From: Macrotis lagotis
Taxonomy: Eukaryota > Chordata > Mammalia > Peramelemorphia > Peramelidae
Direction: 5' to 3'
DNA: 64,000 nucleotides
Assembly: GCF_037893015.1 (NCBI RefSeq)
Contig: NC_133658.1
Coordinates: 10,189,049 to 10,253,048 of the forward strand
The notes under the pieces: generated by a model
Seen by the model: the letters and a program-made list of their open reading frames with translations, nothing else
Told to the model about the DNA's origin: nothing
Database searches by the model: none
Shown: one piece after another, positions 61,706-64,000 of the stretch
Numbering within the stretch: position 1 is the stretch's first letter
How the letters are laid out: each line of letters begins with the position of its first letter
Translations under genes and position numbers: made by a program

Positions 61706-62616
61706 ACCAGATGACCTCCAATGTCCCTTACTCCTAGAATATTTTGGGTACCTATTTTAACTCCCTTTTTCCTTCCTTCCTTGATGCAGGCTTATTCTAG
61801 GTACTGGACAGGTCCTAGATTTCCAAAGATAAAAGGAGCAGAGCACTTCCAGACCACTAATAAAAGAGTTGGAAGGGCCTGATCCTTCCTCCAACTTTCT
61901 CTGCAATAGGAATGGCTTGAATCAAATGGCCTCAAGCTCTGTCCTTGACCATCAAGCTCATTTTACATGAGCAGGAGCCAAGGTCACAATGACCATGTGA
62001 GCTCCCTAGCCATCTTCTCTGCTGCCCTGTCCAATGGATGGGTTTGCTTTTAGCATTCTAACAGGCAAAGTAGGTCATATTTTGCCTGTCTTCCTTTGTC
62101 TTTATCAGGGCAACTTCTGGGGAGAAGGATATGAATTAGAAGAAGAGAAGCTGCCGTAGAATGAGATCTGCCTCAACCTTATTTTGATTTTCAGTTTCTT
62201 TTCCAGAAAATTCTGTATTCACTAAGTGGTGTGTTTTAGAGTTAATTAGACTGAAGACTTCGTACTTGAAACCCAATGGGGTCTTTTCTATTAATACCAA
62301 ATTCTATTCCTAGAGAGAGTACTCTGTGAAGGAAAACTGTTTGTGACCAGTAGGATATGAGGGTGAGACCAGTGCGCCAAGTTGCCAGGCTGTCTCTTCA
62401 ACCAGGGCTGGTCAAATCCTCAGCCCATTCTATCAGTCTTAGACAAACTGCTGCCTTCGAAAGTAGTCTCAGTTAACCTTGGTTAGGACCCAGAAAGTTT
62501 TTATAATGTTTTTTACATCAATTCCCAAAGCTTTAGTGACTTTTTTCCCTCAGTAAGTTTCCTCAACTTTTTAAAAGAGTGTTTTGTATCAACTTTTGTA
62601 ACTTTATTTTCACTAG

Positions 62617-62622
62617 AATAAA
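62617..62622 (+). terminator. MOB1A: distal poly(A) signal of MOB1A
   Basis: AATAAA in CACTAGAATAAAGCATG after an A/T-rich run (TTTTGTAACTTTATTTTC), with a G/T-rich element TTCTGGGTGTGTTGG at 62655-62670. Cleavage is expected near 62637. Confidence 0.6.
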
Positions 62623-62670
62623 GCATGTGGAAAACAACCAATGACTCAATCTGATTTCTGGGTGTGTTGG

Positions 62671-63470
62671 AAAACGGTAGATTTCTGAACGCTACAAATG
62701 ACAATATTGAGGGTAAGCTTGATTTCTCTTTGGTTGGACACCATCTTGCCCTGGGGCCACAAGAGCTGTAGCGGCCAACAGACCTCCCAGCTAGAACACC
62801 TTCAAGTGTGGGTTCAACAACCCCTGCCACTGGCTGCAGAGGATCGGCTAGAACACCAGTTATTCAGCCCTATGAAGCTGTATTCTCATTGCATCGCTAG
62901 AGGGAGCGGAGCCCACACACGGAACTGTGGCCTCAGCATGGCTAACAAATAACCAGCAGAGATGTCTGCCCAGTTGATGAAATGGCTGAGTTGATGCATC
63001 CTGAATGAACAAACTGTATTTGAGTGACTTGTTACTACAGGAGAACAACATGCGAGGCCTCGCCTATCCTCTTAAGATCAAAGCCACTCGACCCGTGGGA
63101 AGTTTCCTCTTACCACAACCAGCCCTATCATTCCTTGGCAGTGTTTGACATCCTTTGAGGGCTTTCCTCCTCTCACAACCTAATTGGTTTATGTTGGGAA
63201 TGAGGTCACTGAGGAGTCTGACTACTGCAGGAAGAGAAAGGTGTTAGCTGGGATCCCAGGCAGAGAGATTTATTTTGTGATCAGTCAGGATGTGAGAGAG
63301 AAGGTCCAAAGCTTCTGGTGAAAGGGGTGAAGAATACTGGGGGGGGGGGGGGGATGAGTAGAAAGAAATGGGAGCCAGAACTTGTTCCCTTTGGTACTCA
63401 GGACTGGTTGACGGATAAAGAGACACAAGAAAAGCTTAAAATGAGTTTTGAGTCACAAATGTGGAAGCAA
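62671..63470. other. downstream intergenic, unassigned
   Basis: A G run lies at 63338-63352. No gene, RNA gene or named repeat recognised. Confidence 0.4.
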
Positions 63471-63484
63471 TAGCAGAGCGCATG

Positions 63485-63640
63485 ATTGAGAGGGTACAGA
63501 TTCAAATCCTATTTCTGCCACTTAGTAAAAGTGGGATTTGGGGAAGTCACTTTATCCTCCTAAGGCTCAATTTCTTCATCTGTAAAGTAAAAGGGGTTGG
63601 ACTAGTTGACCTCTGAAATTCTCTTCTTGATCTGAATGCT
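63485..63640 (+). mobile_element. MIR-like CORE-SINE
   Basis: CAGATTCAAATCCTATTTCT, GGGGAAGTCACTTTATCCTC, CTCAATTTCTTCATCTGTAA, GACCTCTGAAATTCTCTTC. Confidence 0.82.
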
Positions 63641-63672
63641 CACTCCTGTGGTCATGTAAGTAAAAAGCCCTA

Positions 63673-63936
63673 GGGGCGGCTAGGTGGCGCAGTGGATAAA
63701 GCACCGGCCCTGGAGTCAGGAGGACCTGCGTTCAAATCCGCTCTCAGACCCTTAATAATGACCTAGCTCTGTGGCCTTGGGCAAGCCACTTAACCCCATT
63801 TACCTTGCAAAAAAAAAACCTGAAAAAAAAAGTACCTGAGTTCAAATCCGCTCTCAGACACTTAATAATGACCTAGCTGTGTGGCCTCGGGCAAGTCACT
63901 TCACCCCATTGCCTTACAAAAAAAAAAAACCTTAAA
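63673..63936 (+). mobile_element. dimeric tRNA-headed SINE in one target duplication
   Basis: A full copy (63673-63828) is followed by a headless second copy (63832-63936) that starts at GTACCTGAGTTCAAATCCG. Both carry the uncommon TCCGCTCTCAGAC and TAATAATGACCTAGCT variants. AAAAAGCCCTA at 63662-63672 and 63937-63947 flanks the whole unit. Confidence 0.9.
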
Positions 63937-64000
63937 AAAAAGCCCTAACAATTCAGCCTCATGTAGCAAGTGGCACTCAGGCTAAGATTAAAATGGGTCT

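Larger units (their letters stand above)
58031..62640 (+). other. MOB1A: probable MOB1A 3' UTR
   Basis: Long 3' UTR inferred from the stop to the poly(A) signal at 62617. The length (about 4.6 kb) fits the long UTR known for MOB1A. It contains a MIR-like insert at 59385-59545 and a reversed one at 60530-60655. Small open frames within it are not supported. The exact end needs RNA data. Confidence 0.6.

Overview
The window is mammalian nuclear DNA, almost certainly from a marsupial. It holds parts or all of two multi-exon housekeeping genes arranged head to head, long introns, two CpG islands, and dense interspersed repeats. The repeats are many copies of a tRNA-headed SINE with A/B-box-like heads and short poly-A tails, marsupial-type LINE-1 3' ends, older MIR/THER-like CORE-SINEs and L2 remnants. 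I cannot fix the species or order from sequence alone.

Positions 1-15926 (minus strand) carry the 5' two thirds of MTHFD2, the mitochondrial methylene-THF dehydrogenase/cyclohydrolase. Exons 1-5 (15829-15926, 5883-6067, 3857-3979, 889-1149, 470-562) join in frame to give residues 1-253 plus the first base of codon 254; the remaining exons lie beyond position 1. Its promoter, in a CpG island (about 15230-16960), shows a TATA box, three CCAAT boxes at 50-60 bp spacing and a CACGTG E-box. It is flanked by minisatellites.

Positions 16960-36700 form the intergenic spacer, about 20 kb, built largely of repeats: nested and inverted L1 3' ends, tRNA-SINEs with clear target-site duplications, and MIR and L2 remnants. 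I see no convincing gene in it.

Positions 37766-58030 (plus strand) carry the complete MOB1A gene: six coding exons (37766-37779, 40703-40869, 52676-52769, 54311-54444, 56465-56628, 57953-58030) that splice into a 216-residue protein. Its 3' UTR probably runs about 4.6 kb to a poly(A) signal at 62617. The promoter contains a perfect TCTCGCGAGA element. The end of the window (62650-64000) is downstream intergenic DNA with a dimeric SINE.

MTHFD2 (folate one-carbon metabolism in mitochondria) and MOB1A (Hippo-pathway LATS/NDR co-activator) are not functionally linked. They are neighbours in human 2p13 as well, so this is conserved synteny. The most notable local observations are a 184-bp tandem duplication that copies MOB1A exon 1 together with its splice donor but without a start codon, a GC-type splice donor in MTHFD2, several tandem repeats placed right beside exons, and a SINE dimer flanked by a single target-site duplication. 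I found no previously undescribed gene system.
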